Source: Tubulanus polymorphus
Lineage: Eukaryota; Nemertea; Palaeonemertea; Tubulaniformes; Tubulanidae
Direction: 5' to 3'
Assembly: GCF_964204645.1 (NCBI RefSeq)
Contig: NC_134030.1
Coordinates: 10,600,278 to 10,664,277, forward strand
DNA length: 64,000 bases
Shown here in pieces: positions 49,401-58,307 of the stretch. How positions within the stretch are numbered: position 1 is the stretch's first letter; each line of letters opens with the position of its first letter. A program made the translations under genes and the position numbers. A model generated the notes under the pieces. The model was not told where the DNA came from. It saw only the letters and a list, made by a program, of their open reading frames with translations, and ran no database searches.

Positions 49401-52400
49401 TTCACTTCGTTCTTGCTTGTTAGTCACGATGCTTGTCCGTAAATTCAGATTGTATCACATACAATTTCTAGGTTGTAAAGAATGTAGTATGTCATGTGAA
49501 TTTGGAAAAGTAATGGGCAACGATGGCTGTCCACTTTGTCAATGCAAACCTAACCCTGGTAAGTTTTTATTTTCTTTTAAACACCCTCAACCCGCTAAGC
49601 GCCACACAGGGCATTATAAGCGGGTTCGATGTTTCCTTTTCCCGATGGGGGAGAGACTAGAGAAGAACCTTTGCCCAAGAAACTCCGTCGCCACTTGCCC
49701 ATGTTCCACTTTTGAGCAGCTTGTTGTACCAATTGTGCTCAAAATTCACCGACGCGTTTAAAAACAATTACGCGTGCTTCCTATCTATTTCAAATATTTT
49801 TTCTACTAACAGCTGCAGCTGCTGTCGCTTTTGAACCGGATATCTACGCGGTTGATCCTAATCCGAATACGATTGCGGAAATACCAGGTAAGTATTCAAA
49901 TTCTTCTTGTTTCTATACGAAATACTTGTCAACGAGAGAACCCTAACCGCACAAAAAAATGGATACATCAGTATATTTCCAGATGTTTATATAGACACCC
50001 ATCTTAAAAGCAGTTATGGAATTACCCATCTCCGTACAACTACTTTCAAATTTTCGAGATTTTTTTGCACGTCGATATCGAGAATATCTTTGCATATAGT
50101 CACAATGCTTTTCCGAAAATTCAATTTCTAGATTGTAAAGAATGTAGCATGTCGTGTGAATTTGGAAAAGTAATTGGCGATGATGGCTGTCCACTTTGTC
50201 AATGCAAACCTAAACCTGGTAAGTATACTCTGTTGCGCTATATCCTGACCTATGAGACGATGAAATGTTTGTTTTTATGCTGAATATATTGCGGTATTTT
50301 AAGTAAAGACCTATAAGTCGAAATTTTGAGATATATCTATAAATTACACTATCCCGTTGAAATTTCGTAATTTTGCACTTGCTTGTTAGTCACCAAGACT
50401 TTTTTGTAAATTCAAATTATACCTCAAACCGTTTCTAGCTTGTAAAGAATGTAGTATGTCGTGTGAATTTGGAAAAGTAATGGGCGACGATGGCTGTCCA
50501 CTTTGTAAATGCAAACCTAACCCTGGTAAATTTACTCTCTGACGCTATACTCTTACATATGAAACGATGAAATGTTTGTTTCTATGGAGAATTCATTTCG
50601 GCTTTTAAAGTAATAGGCCTATGCAAAAATTCGAGATATTTTTCAGTTTAAGGCGAAATATTGAGATATATATTTTCGTTAAATGAATTTATGTTTTGTT
50701 GGATTTTCTTTGGGATCAAAGCCGACTCGTACGCGCAACAGAAATTCAGGTTATATCCTACATAATTTCTGATTGGTAAAGACCGTACGATAGGTTGTAA
50801 ATTTGGACCAGTTATCGTCGAGAATAATGGGTTCCGACTCGTGATGAATACGACCTCGTCCTGCGGTGACATACATATTTGTATTGATATTGTTTTAAGT
50901 AAAACTGGGAAAACTTTTAAATTACTATATACACTTGACACAAATTACTATCAACAACGTTGAAAAAGATCGAAAAATCGCGATCCCGAATCAGGCATTG
51001 AGAATCCTCTTGTCGAAGAAGTCGTCGATTTTGAGGGAGAATTTCAGTCAGGTTAGACAAACAAAAGCGAGTATGAACTTTTTCAATTTGCTTTTCCGTA
51101 AATTCAAATTATATCTTATACAATTTCTAGATTGTAAAGAATGTAAAATGTATTGTGAAAGGTTATACCTTATATGATTTCTAGTTAGTAAAGACTTTAA
51201 GATAGGTTGTAAATTTGGACCTGTTATTGGTGAGGTTGATGGTTGTGTGACTTGTGATGCGTACAACATCATCCCGTTGTGACACACGTGTATCGATATT
51301 GTTTTAAGACAAACTGTGAAAACTTTGAAACTGCTAAACACATTTTATGAAACAACACTGAGAAAAGATCGATATAAAAATCGTTTTTCTTTAATTTCAA
51401 GACGATTCCGAATCAGGCATTGAGAATCCTCTTGTCGAAGAAGTCGTCGATTTCGAGGAAGAATTTCAGTCAGGTAAGGAAGAACGGAAATAAAAGCGAA
51501 TGGAACTTTTTTAATGCGCTCTTGCTTGTTAGTCACAATGCTTGTCCGTAAATTCAGATTGTATCGCATACAATTTCTAGGTTGTAAAGAATGTAGTATG
51601 TCATGTGAATTTGGAAAAGTAATGGGCAACGATGGCTGTCCACTTTGTCAATGCAAACCTAACCCTGGTAAGTTTTTTTTTCTTTTAAACACCCTCAACC
51701 CACTAAGCGCCACGCAGGGCATTATAAGCGGGTTCGATGTTTCTTTTTCCCGATGGGGGAGAGACTAGAGAAGAACCTTTGCCCAAGAAACTCTGTCGCC
51801 AGCCTACATCGACACTGTGATTGGAGGAGACAATGCCGGGCAGTTTTCGGCGCATGAGAGCAACTGGCTGGTTACAATCAGTGTTGCTCTAACGTGTCGA
51901 TGTGAGCAAGCTGACGACTGCTAAAGCCCAATGCACACGGCAAAAAATCTGTTTCGCCGAAACAGAAAACACGTTTTTCAGAAAACGTTTTTCGCAAAAC
52001 GTTTCGCCCGCAAACGATAAAAGCCCAACGCACACGGCAAAACATTTGCTTCGCCGAAACAGAAAACGTTTTTCAGAAAACGTTTTTTGCTTGTGAAAAA
52101 CGATTTTAAGTTCGGCGTTTTGTTTTGCCTCCCCCGCACACGACATAACAAAAAACATCGAAAACGTTTTTTCACGAGGAAAAAACGTTTTTTCGGTGCC
52201 GTGTGCGTTGGGCTTTAGCGTCCATCTATCTCCAATTCCAGCCAGTTGCTATGTTCTACTTTTGAGCAACTAGTTGTACTCAGTTACTGTCATATCCGTC
52301 GATGTGGGCGCTCCATAATCAAAAACGCGTGGTTGCAACTGACTAAAACAAAGCAATTTGTTGCGTGACTCGAGATGCCTTCTAGAATATTTGCTAGCTA

Positions 52401-53872
52401 ACACATCTCAGTTGCTGTCGATGTGTGCGCTATGGACCTAGCGGCCGGCATGAGTCACGTAGTTGCTGGTTTTCATTAGATTTTCGCTGTGAGCGGGGTA
52501 CTCGCTCATCAGCAACTAGTTGTCTCCAGTCGCTTTGTCGATGTATGCTTAGCTGAAACCAGTGATCGGCGGCTTAAGCCACTCGGCCACTGCGCCTCTC
52601 CCTGGTTTTGTTATAAGTAGCTTTATTAACGAAAGAACAATTTTACAGTATAAAATTAATACTTAAGCCTCTCCCTGGTAAGCTGGTAAGTTTACTTTGT
52701 GACGCAACACCCTGACCTATGAGACGATGTGATGTTTGTTTTTTAAGGTGAATATTGCCCCATTTAGACTAATAGGCCAATAAGTCGAAATTTTGAGATA
52801 TATTTTCATTACACTATCCCGCAGAATTTTCGCGCTTGCTTGTTAGTCACAATGCTTTTCCGTAAATTCAAATCATATCTTATGCAATTGCAGAACTAAG
52901 TTCAGGTTATATCTTACATGATTTCTAGTTAGTAAAGACTTTAAGATAGGTTGTAAATTTGGACCTGTTATTGGCGAGGTTGATGGTCGTGTGACTTGTG
53001 ATGTGTACAACATCATCCCGTTGTGACACACGTGTATCGATATTGTTTTAAGACAAACTGTGAAAACTTTGAAACTGCTAAACACATTGAATGAAACAAC
53101 ATTGAGAAAAGATCGATAGAAAAATCGTTTTTCTTTTATTTCAAGACGATTCCGAATCAGGCATTGAGAATCCTCTTGTCGAAGAAGTCGTCGATTTTGA
53201 GGAAGAATTTCAGTCAGGTAAGAAAGAAAAGTAATAAAAGCGAATGGAACTTTTTCAATTCGCTCTTGTTTGTTAGTCACAATGCTTGTCCGTAAATTCA
53301 GATTGTATCACATACAATTTCTAGTTTGTAAAGAATGTAAAATGTCCTGTGAATTTGGAAAAGTAATGGGCGACGATGGCTGTCCACTTTGTAAATGCAA
53401 ACCTAAACCCGGTAAGGTTAATGGTGAATATATTGCGGTATTTAAACTAGATAGATTGTCGAGGATGTTGTTTGTCCGACTTGTGACGCATGCAATCTCG
53501 TCCTGCTGTGACATCCAAGTATTGAGATATCGTTTTAAGAAAAACTCGAACAACTAAATACATTTTATGACACAACAATGAAAAGTTAACTCAAATCATA
53601 TCTTATACAATTTCTAGTTTGTAAAGAATGTAGTATGTCATGTGAATTTGGAAAAGTAATGGGCGACGATGGCTGTCCACTTTGTAAATGCAAACCTAAA
53701 CCTGGTGAGTTTACTCTGACGCTATACCCTGAACTATTTTCAATCTATATAACAACTGAAGTATATATTCTTATTCTTCGATATATTTCATATAGCCGTC
53801 GTGTCGCCTAAGACTGTCCTACGTATACTGCTTTTCGAAATTTCATCGATTTTGTCTGGCATTTTGTCATAG
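46433..53872 (+). CDS. Secreted multi-domain antistasin-like protein, modular exons
   Basis: Intact exons are 46433-46472, 47808-47882, 48126-48212, 48433-48519, 48840-48926, 49293-49364, 49472-49558, 49813-49887, 50132-50218, 50439-50525, 51402-51473, 51581-51667, 53146-53217, 53325-53411, 53618-53704 and 53796-53872. Joined, they encode 421 residues. Exon 1 gives a signal-peptide core (MDKLVLMLSFLAL). Nine 87-nt exons each encode one domain with C-x2-C-x3-C-x10-C-x2-C-x-C spacing and the signature G-x-D-G-C-P-L-C-x-C, the antistasin fold (six cysteines, three disulfides) known from leech antistasin-type serine-protease inhibitors. Three 72-nt exons encode an acidic linker and two 75-nt exons an N-terminal stretch. 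Every internal exon is phase 1-1. AATAAA follows the stop at 53875. Exon usage is inferred; two transcripts, or skipping, are possible. Inhibitor activity is inferred from the family. Confidence 0.82.
46534..47121. mobile_element. Foldback transposon in antistasin intron 1
   Basis: Ends TACGGAAGCGTCC and GGACGCTTCCCTA are inverted, and the inner ATAATTAAT/ATTAATCAT also pair. GAATCG flanks both sides (46528-46533 and 47122-47127). The left half carries tandem copies of a unit of about 66 bp (GGCGTTGATTTAAT...TTTTTAGATTTTATC). The right half carries inverted forms (AATTAAATCACCGCCGG). Confidence 0.75.
47225..47522 (-). repeat. Dispersed repeat R1 in antistasin intron 1
   Basis: On the - strand it begins CACACTACTGTGGCAATCGA and includes TTCAATTAAATTCGAATCAAC-like and GAACTAATCTTGACAACG-like blocks, matching R1. 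Confidence 0.65.
47808..47882 (+). CDS. Antistasin gene N-terminal exon, copy 1
   Basis: 75 nt, phase 1-1, acceptor ACTAACAG, donor G|GTAAGT. It encodes AAAAVAFEPDIYAVDPN... ending IAEIP. The first Ala codons complete the signal peptide. Confidence 0.8.
48126..48212 (+). CDS. Antistasin domain exon 1
   Basis: 87 nt, phase 1-1, acceptor AATTTCTAG, donor G|GTAAGT. All six cysteines are present; signature GDDGCPLCQC. Confidence 0.85.
48433..48519 (+). CDS. Antistasin domain exon 2
   Basis: 87 nt, phase 1-1, acceptor GTTTCTAG. Six cysteines; signature GDDGCPLCKC. Confidence 0.85.
48692..48767 (+). pseudogene. Decayed linker exon (unit 1)
   Basis: The sequence matches the acidic-linker exons from CCGAATCAGGCATTGAGAA on. 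However, the acceptor region is deleted and the remaining AG gives the wrong frame, so it should not splice as the intact copies do. The same loss is present in unit 2 at about 50980-51055. Confidence 0.7.
48840..48926 (+). CDS. Antistasin domain exon 3
   Basis: 87 nt, phase 1-1. Six cysteines; begins DCNECKMYC, signature ADDGCPLCQC. Its unit-2 partner at 51132 is broken. Confidence 0.82.
49010..49160 (+). pseudogene. Decayed antistasin exons (unit 1)
   Basis: The first relic keeps only GDGCPLCKCRTK-like coding sequence (about 49012-49045). The second (about 49077-49155) reads VSKNFKIDCKFGPVIGEVD with the first Cys pair lost and only CVTC at the end. Related relics lie at about 50780-50860, 51181-51262, 52930-53010 and 53440-53500. 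Confidence 0.65.
49293..49364 (+). CDS. Acidic linker exon, copy 1
   Basis: 72 nt, phase 1-1, acceptor TTTCAAG, donor G|GTAAGA. It encodes DDSESGIENPLVEEVVDF followed by EEEFQS. No cysteines and strongly acidic. Confidence 0.8.
49472..49558 (+). CDS. Antistasin domain exon 4
   Basis: 87 nt, phase 1-1. Six cysteines; signature GNDGCPLCQC, with Asn replacing the first Asp. Confidence 0.85.
49813..49887 (+). CDS. Antistasin gene N-terminal exon, copy 2
   Basis: Identical in sequence and splice sites to 47808-47882. With no signal exon between units, it is either an internal spacer of one long protein or spliced alternatively to exon 1. Confidence 0.7.
50132..50218 (+). CDS. Antistasin domain exon 5
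   Basis: 87 nt, phase 1-1, identical coding sequence to 48126-48212. Confidence 0.82.
50439..50525 (+). CDS. Antistasin domain exon 6
   Basis: 87 nt, phase 1-1; the same protein as 48433-48519. The donor is G|GTAAAT, a weaker match than the usual GTAAGT. Confidence 0.8.
51132..51177 (+). pseudogene. Truncated antistasin exon (unit 2)
   Basis: After a normal AATTTCTAG acceptor the frame reads DCKECKMYCE and then runs into intron-derived sequence (RLYLI, stop). A deletion fused the middle of the exon to downstream sequence, removing the last three cysteines and the donor. Confidence 0.8.
51402..51473 (+). CDS. Acidic linker exon, copy 2
   Basis: 72 nt, phase 1-1; the same protein as 49293-49364. 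Confidence 0.8.
51581..51667 (+). CDS. Antistasin domain exon 7
   Basis: 87 nt, phase 1-1; the same protein as 49472-49558 (GNDGCPLCQC). Confidence 0.83.
51800..52556. mobile_element. Foldback repeat hosting a nested MITE
   Basis: The left part (CCTACATCGACACTG...GGAGACAA) is inverted relative to the right end (TTGTCTCCAGTCGCTTTGTC...GATGTATGC). Related GCAACTAGTTGT-type phrases recur near 52255, 52400 and 52513. The 51924-52215 MITE lies inside, so insertions are nested. Confidence 0.55.
51924..52215. mobile_element. MITE with inverted ends, TA-flanked
   Basis: Ends AAGCCCAATGCACACGGCA and TGCCGTGTGCGTTGGGCTT are inverted and each is flanked by TA. A block of about 95 bp (GCACACGGCAAAA...GAAAACGTTTTTC) is duplicated head-to-tail in the left half. 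Confidence 0.75.
52555..52602 (-). repeat. tRNA-derived SINE fragment (A box)
   Basis: On the - strand GCGCAGTGGCCGAGTGG followed by CTTAAGCC resembles the 5' half of a class II tRNA including the A box. The 3' half is missing. Confidence 0.5.
53146..53217 (+). CDS. Acidic linker exon, copy 3
   Basis: 72 nt, phase 1-1, acceptor TTTCAAG, donor G|GTAAGA. Same protein as the other linker exons. Confidence 0.8.
53325..53411 (+). CDS. Antistasin domain exon 8
   Basis: 87 nt, phase 1-1. Begins VCKECKMSC; signature GDDGCPLCKC. Confidence 0.83.
53618..53704 (+). CDS. Antistasin domain exon 9
   Basis: 87 nt, phase 1-1. Begins VCKECSMSC; signature GDDGCPLCKC. Donor G|GTGAGT. Confidence 0.83.
53796..53872 (+). 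CDS. Antistasin gene terminal exon
   Basis: The acceptor TTTCATATAG is followed in phase by AVVSPKTVLRILLFEISSIL and SGILS, then TAG. The tail is hydrophobic; it could be a simple C-terminus or a membrane/GPI-type signal. AATAAA at 53875-53880 overlaps the expected 3' end, which favours this as the last exon. Confidence 0.55.
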
Positions 53873-53874
53873 AA

Positions 53875-53880
53875 AATAAA
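53875..53880 (+). terminator. Polyadenylation signal of the antistasin gene
   Basis: AATAAA three bases after the proposed stop codon. Confidence 0.55.
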
Positions 53881-54073
53881 ATCGCCCGATCGATGATTTA
53901 GTCGCGTACTTTTATTACTTCACCCTTTCTCACTCATTGGTTTGTATCGGAATAAACTAGGTACGAATGAGTGACAGTATATCGCTATTGATTATATGTA
54001 CAGTCATATTTCCGCCCATCGCGCAGACGTCAGTGTCATACGCCATTGGACCGCACCTAGTTTCTCAAGAAGG

Positions 54074-54432
54074 TCAAATGCCACCCGAAATCAAAAAGTA
54101 AAATGCGATCGCCCGCAACGACAAAGAATCGAAAAATGTTTTTGCTTTAACGAAGCCCCCTTTCCAGTTAAATTTTACACCGAGATACACATAATCCTCA
54201 ACTATCTCTAATAACCTGATTAATCCTACTTTTACTTCGAGCGAAGACTGTTTCGTTTTATCAACATTCACCGTGAAGCCGTTGTCTGTGCAATATTCAA
54301 AAAGTGTGTCTAAATCTAACTGGAGAGATTTATCATCTTCAGCAAGAATGACCGTGTCGTCCGCATAAAGGGTGATAAATAAATCAAGTGTATTGTTACG
54401 CCATGTCGTTACGCATTTATATCCCGAATCTT
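54074..54432 (-). pseudogene. Non-LTR retrotransposon RT fragment
   Basis: One open frame on the - strand reads LFITLYADDTVILAEDD, the YADD catalytic box, then FTVNVDKTK and DYVYLGVKFNWKGG. These blocks are in the order seen in LINE reverse transcriptases (palm motifs followed by the Y-L-G-V thumb element). Only about 120 residues remain; the fingers and endonuclease are absent. It is better preserved than the relic at 19.6-20.1 kb and belongs to a different subfamily by sequence. Confidence 0.85.
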
Positions 54433-54479
54433 TGAATGAACTAAATTGACCCGTTTTCGTCCACCAAATTTAATCTGAG

Positions 54480-54880
54480 GAACCCATGGATACGTGCTAT
54501 ATGCTTCGAAACGGCAGACATATATTATGATTTCCTTTTTTCTCCACGTGTTAAAACAACGTTAATGCGCTTATTTGAAGGGTCTAACTGATTTGAATAT
54601 GAATCGAATACTAATATCTCAAACCCCTGGGATCGCTTTTGGATAAATCCGTACCGGTATCACAAGCGTTTGCGATAGATTTTCGCATGAACTCTTCATT
54701 CAGCAACATCTGCGTCACAAGAGCTACAGTTCGAGTCATCAAGACGATAAACTAATGTTTCGAGCATGAAATCGGATTTGAAATGAGAACTCAAGCGGAT
54801 TTATTTGCACCGCGTCCAGCTACGCTTGACACGATTTTCAAACGATTTCTGAAAAGATGTGAAGAGATTCCAGTGGAAGA
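54480..54880. other. Intergenic stretch between antistasin and acidic-protein genes
   Basis: I see nothing recognisable here; AT-rich single-copy-looking sequence precedes the next promoter. Confidence 0.4.
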
Positions 54881-54887
54881 GCGAGCG

Positions 54888-54900
54888 AATATATATATAT
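54888..54900 (+). promoter_or_regulatory. TATA-box candidate of the acidic-protein gene
   Basis: AATATATATATAT lies 85-97 bp upstream of the start codon at 54985. Confidence 0.5.
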
Positions 54901-54984
54901 TCATACGATCTCGTTGGTGAATCGCACATTCATCAGCTGCTCTGTTCGTTCGACCAAGTATAGATAAACTATATAGATTCACTC

Positions 54985-55033
54985 ATGAATAAATTCGTGG
55001 TGTTGCTTATGCTGTTCGGGCTACTAATACTGG
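54985..55033 (+). CDS. Acidic-protein gene exon 1 (signal peptide)
   Basis: 49 nt, ends in phase 1. MNK followed by a hydrophobic run; resembles MNKTFLLAMLVGLVAL of the next gene in length and pattern. Confidence 0.72.
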
Positions 55034-56793
55034 GTATGTAGAATCGAATATAAACATTTTTACAAAATTTTAGAAAAAAGAACAGACAAATGATTAATTT
55101 TCTATCATTTTTCAGTCAGTTTTCTACTTAAATTTCAAGTTTTAACCTAATTGAAAAGATGAACATTATCACAAAAACATATTACTAGTATAACATATAC
55201 ATTGCACATCAGTTTTGGAAAATCTACTTATTTACATTGAGAAGAAAAATAATGAATCAAATGAATAACTAGAATGTAAAACTTCCATCAAATTACAAAT
55301 TGATTTAGAAACTTTGGTCAGGAGATTAGAATTTTCAGATCTCATCATCTTAAAACACCCAAGCTGAGGTTGCATACTTATATGACCGCTATGTAGAGGG
55401 GCGTTCTTGAGTCAAGGCTGCCCAATAATATATTCCCTTTTAGCTAGGCACATCGCACATCGTGCTGGGAATGTTTCCATTAGAGCGAAATCATTCATTC
55501 GGTCTTTTTCTAATTACTCGGAGCACGGATTTTTCTCAGAAAAATTGGTGAATGGAAAACAATAAAGAATAAAAACAAGATTAAGTAGGCGTTTCAAAAT
55601 AGAAGGAACAGGAAAAAAATGAAAATGATCTGTTTTTCATAAGTTCAGTATTTCCAAATAAACCGTCGGAAGGCCTGCAGAAGAAATATAAAAGGAGTGG
55701 CAATTGTTCAAAAGAATTTGGTTTAAATGATGGGAGAAGTGAAGAAACTAGTTTTTTTTTGCAAATCACGTTGAAATATTGTGATGGAAACATGAAGGCA
55801 TACTAAAAAGGTTTCTTTGATTTGATGATTTTTGCAGAAATCTGGAAGGCGTATCCATGCTCCAAGTAATAGAAAAATGCCTATGAAAATGAATTTCTAG
55901 AGCCTAATTACACACATATGTATGAGAAAGTTCGTAGAGGAGCCGTGCTAACCGGGCGTAGAATAAATACAACGAAACGAGTTGTAATTTACTTTTTTAA
56001 AGTAGGTTACTTAACTGGCTCTTGCGTCAAATAAACAGTTTATAGTTTACAGTTTATTTGACAAACTTAAGGTCTACAATTTAGACAATATGAGTGAAGA
56101 AAACAATATACAAAATGACTAGTTATAGAATACTTTTCGTCTGGGTGTATATCTCTACCAGGCTGACACGGCTCCTCTACGAATCTTCAAATGCGCCATA
56201 GTGTTGTTTCTGCCACTGACTTGACTCAACTGATGAAGCTAATAATATACTAGTAGCGGAAGCTCGTGCGTCAAATAAACTAGTTAACCTTTTAAATTAC
56301 TACTCGTCTCGATGTATTTACATGTATTGTCTTTTCAACCGTACATATTTAAATGATAGCAGGGAATTATATCTAGACAGCAGATTCTATACGAACCCCA
56401 ACCTTTTCAAACATAAGTTATTATAACAAACCAAAAACAGAGCAGAACTTCGTGAATGGTGTATTTTCATTGCTAAAATTATGAGATTTTTCACTTTTCC
56501 TTAAAAATAGCTCACATGTAAACCAGTATCTGATTTGGTATCTACTGTACGTCGCATTTAATGTAGCCCGACTAGCCCTACGAAATCAGATTCATACAAG
56601 AATTGCATTGTTCTTCACAATAGCTTCGATCACTAGCGCCCAAACTCTCGATCAAGTAGAAGATGACGTACCGGATTCTGAAGCCGGAGACGACGACGAC
56701 GATTTTGACGGCGACGATGACATGATTGATGGAGACGGTGACATTATTGATGAAGACGATGACCTCGAAGAAGACTTCGTAAAACAAGCGTAG
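54985..56793 (+). CDS. Secreted Asp-rich acidic small protein
   Basis: Two exons, 54985-55033 and 56624-56793, join in phase 1 to give 72 residues. Exon 1 encodes MNKFVVLLMLFGLLIL and ends G|GTATGT. Exon 2 (acceptor CACAATAG) begins ASITSA, giving a clear signal peptide with likely cleavage before QTLDQ. The 50-residue mature chain has 26 Asp/Glu, one Lys and no Cys, including a run of five Asp. It should be extremely acidic, probably unstructured and calcium-binding by charge. Such proteins occur in biomineral matrices and secretory granules, but no specific homology is visible. AATAAA signals lie at 57052 and 57060. The signal exon is the same size and phase as that of the gene at 58405. 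Confidence 0.72.
55931..56183. mobile_element. MITE in acidic-protein intron
   Basis: Ends TTCGTAGAGGAGCCGTG and CACGGCTCCTCTACGAA are perfect 17-bp inverted repeats, 253 bp apart. Similar text lies at 340-560. Confidence 0.75.
56624..56793 (+). CDS. Acidic-protein gene exon 2 (mature chain)
   Basis: It encodes ASITSA plus the 50-residue acidic chain and stops at TAG. The opposite strand is open only because the GAC/GAT run is repetitive. Confidence 0.72.
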
Positions 56794-57051
56794 AAAAGAC
56801 GTAAATACAATGCAAGAAACGTGTTTAAATTTGCTATGTTTGCTCTGATCTTTTTATAAAACAAGTTCGTTGATATTTGCAGGGAGAATGGCATCGTCTT
56901 CCTCAATTTTTGCGCAACTATAAGATACGTACCTAATTTCCGATTCTGATAATCAATTGATCTAATTTTCTATACATTCATGTCCTTCGTATTGGTATTT
57001 TCTTGGTAAAAATTGTATTGAAAATGTTCCCTTGTTAAACTAGTTGGCTAC

Positions 57052-57065
57052 AATAAAGCAATAAA
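57052..57065 (+). terminator. Polyadenylation signals of the acidic-protein gene
   Basis: AATAAA at 57052-57057 and 57060-57065, about 260 bp after the stop codon. Confidence 0.6.
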
Positions 57066-57069
57066 ATTC

Positions 57070-58300
57070 AATAATGCGGTGTATGAATTGTTGAACAAAA
57101 TTCTTTTTGAAGTAGGCACGACTTTCCCCGGTATTTACTTGATTGACCGATTTGACTTTATATATTCATGTCCATTTTGTGTCTTAACAAACCCACAACA
57201 CCTGCCGGAAGTTGAAACACGGGATTTGATTGGGAAATCGGAAATCGACGTACATATATCAATATACACAGCTAAGGGTGAGCGAGTACAGTTTTATCGA
57301 ATGCAGATGATTTTTTATCGCTATTTTCTTGCGTTGGCTCGCCCTGGTCGTTCAAGCGAGGGTTTAGCTGAGACCAGAGGTGGATCTAGCTTTTGGGAAA
57401 CGAGGCGCATGTGGATTATTGGGTCACTACTTACACGCGTTTGTGGCTCTAAATGACGGAGCGCCAAAATGGGGTTCTGGAGGTTCTCCCCAGAATATTT
57501 TGAAATTTAGGCGCATTTTTAGCGCATTCTGAGCAGTTGCCTGGTTGGAATTAGGGATGAAATATTGTCACAATTTCACGCTTTTCTATACGAAAGTCCC
57601 GGGGAGAAAATTCCAAGGTCACTCGGCCGAAAAAGGGGGCAGTCCGTGAGCCCCTGGATCCGCCAGTAGAGTCATGGGCCGTGGTCCAGGAGGCTGCGTT
57701 GTAATAGCGCGTTGTGGAGGCGTTAAACCGCTGCTGATACGTGTAATTCAATTCAAATTTATTCAGGAAAAAATGACACAATGATTGGGCATGAAGTAAC
57801 TAGAGACTATGATAAACGGAGAGGAACGATCCTGCAAAAAATCGACAGGGTGAAGCTCCGTGATTCCGCAATCATGGAAGGATGAAACCCGTGCGCGCGT
57901 ATCTCTGGAAGTGAATTTCGAAGTGATCTCAAAATTCAACAATAGAAGCGGATTGTATGCGTAAGCCCATGTAATATGCATGGTGTTTGGCTACTATATA
58001 TTTGATTTGCTTTCATCCTACGAAATGAAAATCTCACCATACTGAAAATCCATCTGGAAATAAAATCTGCAACACCAGTAAGAATTAGACCTAATTGTTG
58101 TGAACATGCTTTGTTTGTGAAGGGTTCAGCTGCGTCGTGACTGAATCGTACTGCAACTTTGTTTCAACATCTGAACGACCAGACAAGCCATTTATCGGCT
58201 AAACCGCTCGAATACATCTCGGTCAATTCCTTTGTTCTTTTCCGATCGAGGGCAATCGAGAAATAATGCGTTACAAATCTGAAGTTTAAACGTGCCACGC
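57070..58300. other. Intergenic interval
   Basis: It contains an R2 fragment (57180-57260, CACAACACCTGCCGGAAGTT) and a GGTGGATC/'ggcgcat' repeat at about 57377-57540. No gene is supported. Confidence 0.45.
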
Positions 58301-58307
58301 CAGAGGC

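Larger units (their letters stand above)
47732..49735 (+). repeat. Tandem duplication, unit 1 (~2 kb)
   Basis: From GCTCAAAATCCACCGACGCG onward, this unit matches 49736-51799 through introns as well as exons. It contains the 75-nt exon, three antistasin exons, a linker exon and a fourth antistasin exon. Relative to unit 2 it has lost about 330 bp near 48566. Confidence 0.9.
49736..51799 (+). repeat. Tandem duplication, unit 2 (~2.1 kb)
   Basis: A second copy of 47732-49735. The block 49813-50525 is almost identical to 47808-48519 in exons and introns (offset 2005-2006 bp), so the duplication is recent. It does not include the signal-peptide exon. Confidence 0.9.

Noticed and set aside
46433-53872. 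CRISPR-like reading of the regularly spaced repeats
   Set aside because: The repeated units are 72-87 nt exons with splice sites and long introns in an animal genome, not short direct repeats with spacers.
49736-53872. Second separate antistasin gene starting in unit 2
   Set aside because: Possible, but there is no signal-peptide exon or promoter-like sequence between the units, and the phases allow one continuous gene; kept as one gene with this caveat.
57079-57456. 125-codon open frame on +
   Set aside because: It crosses the R2 repeat fragment and a second dispersed repeat, so it is not a gene.
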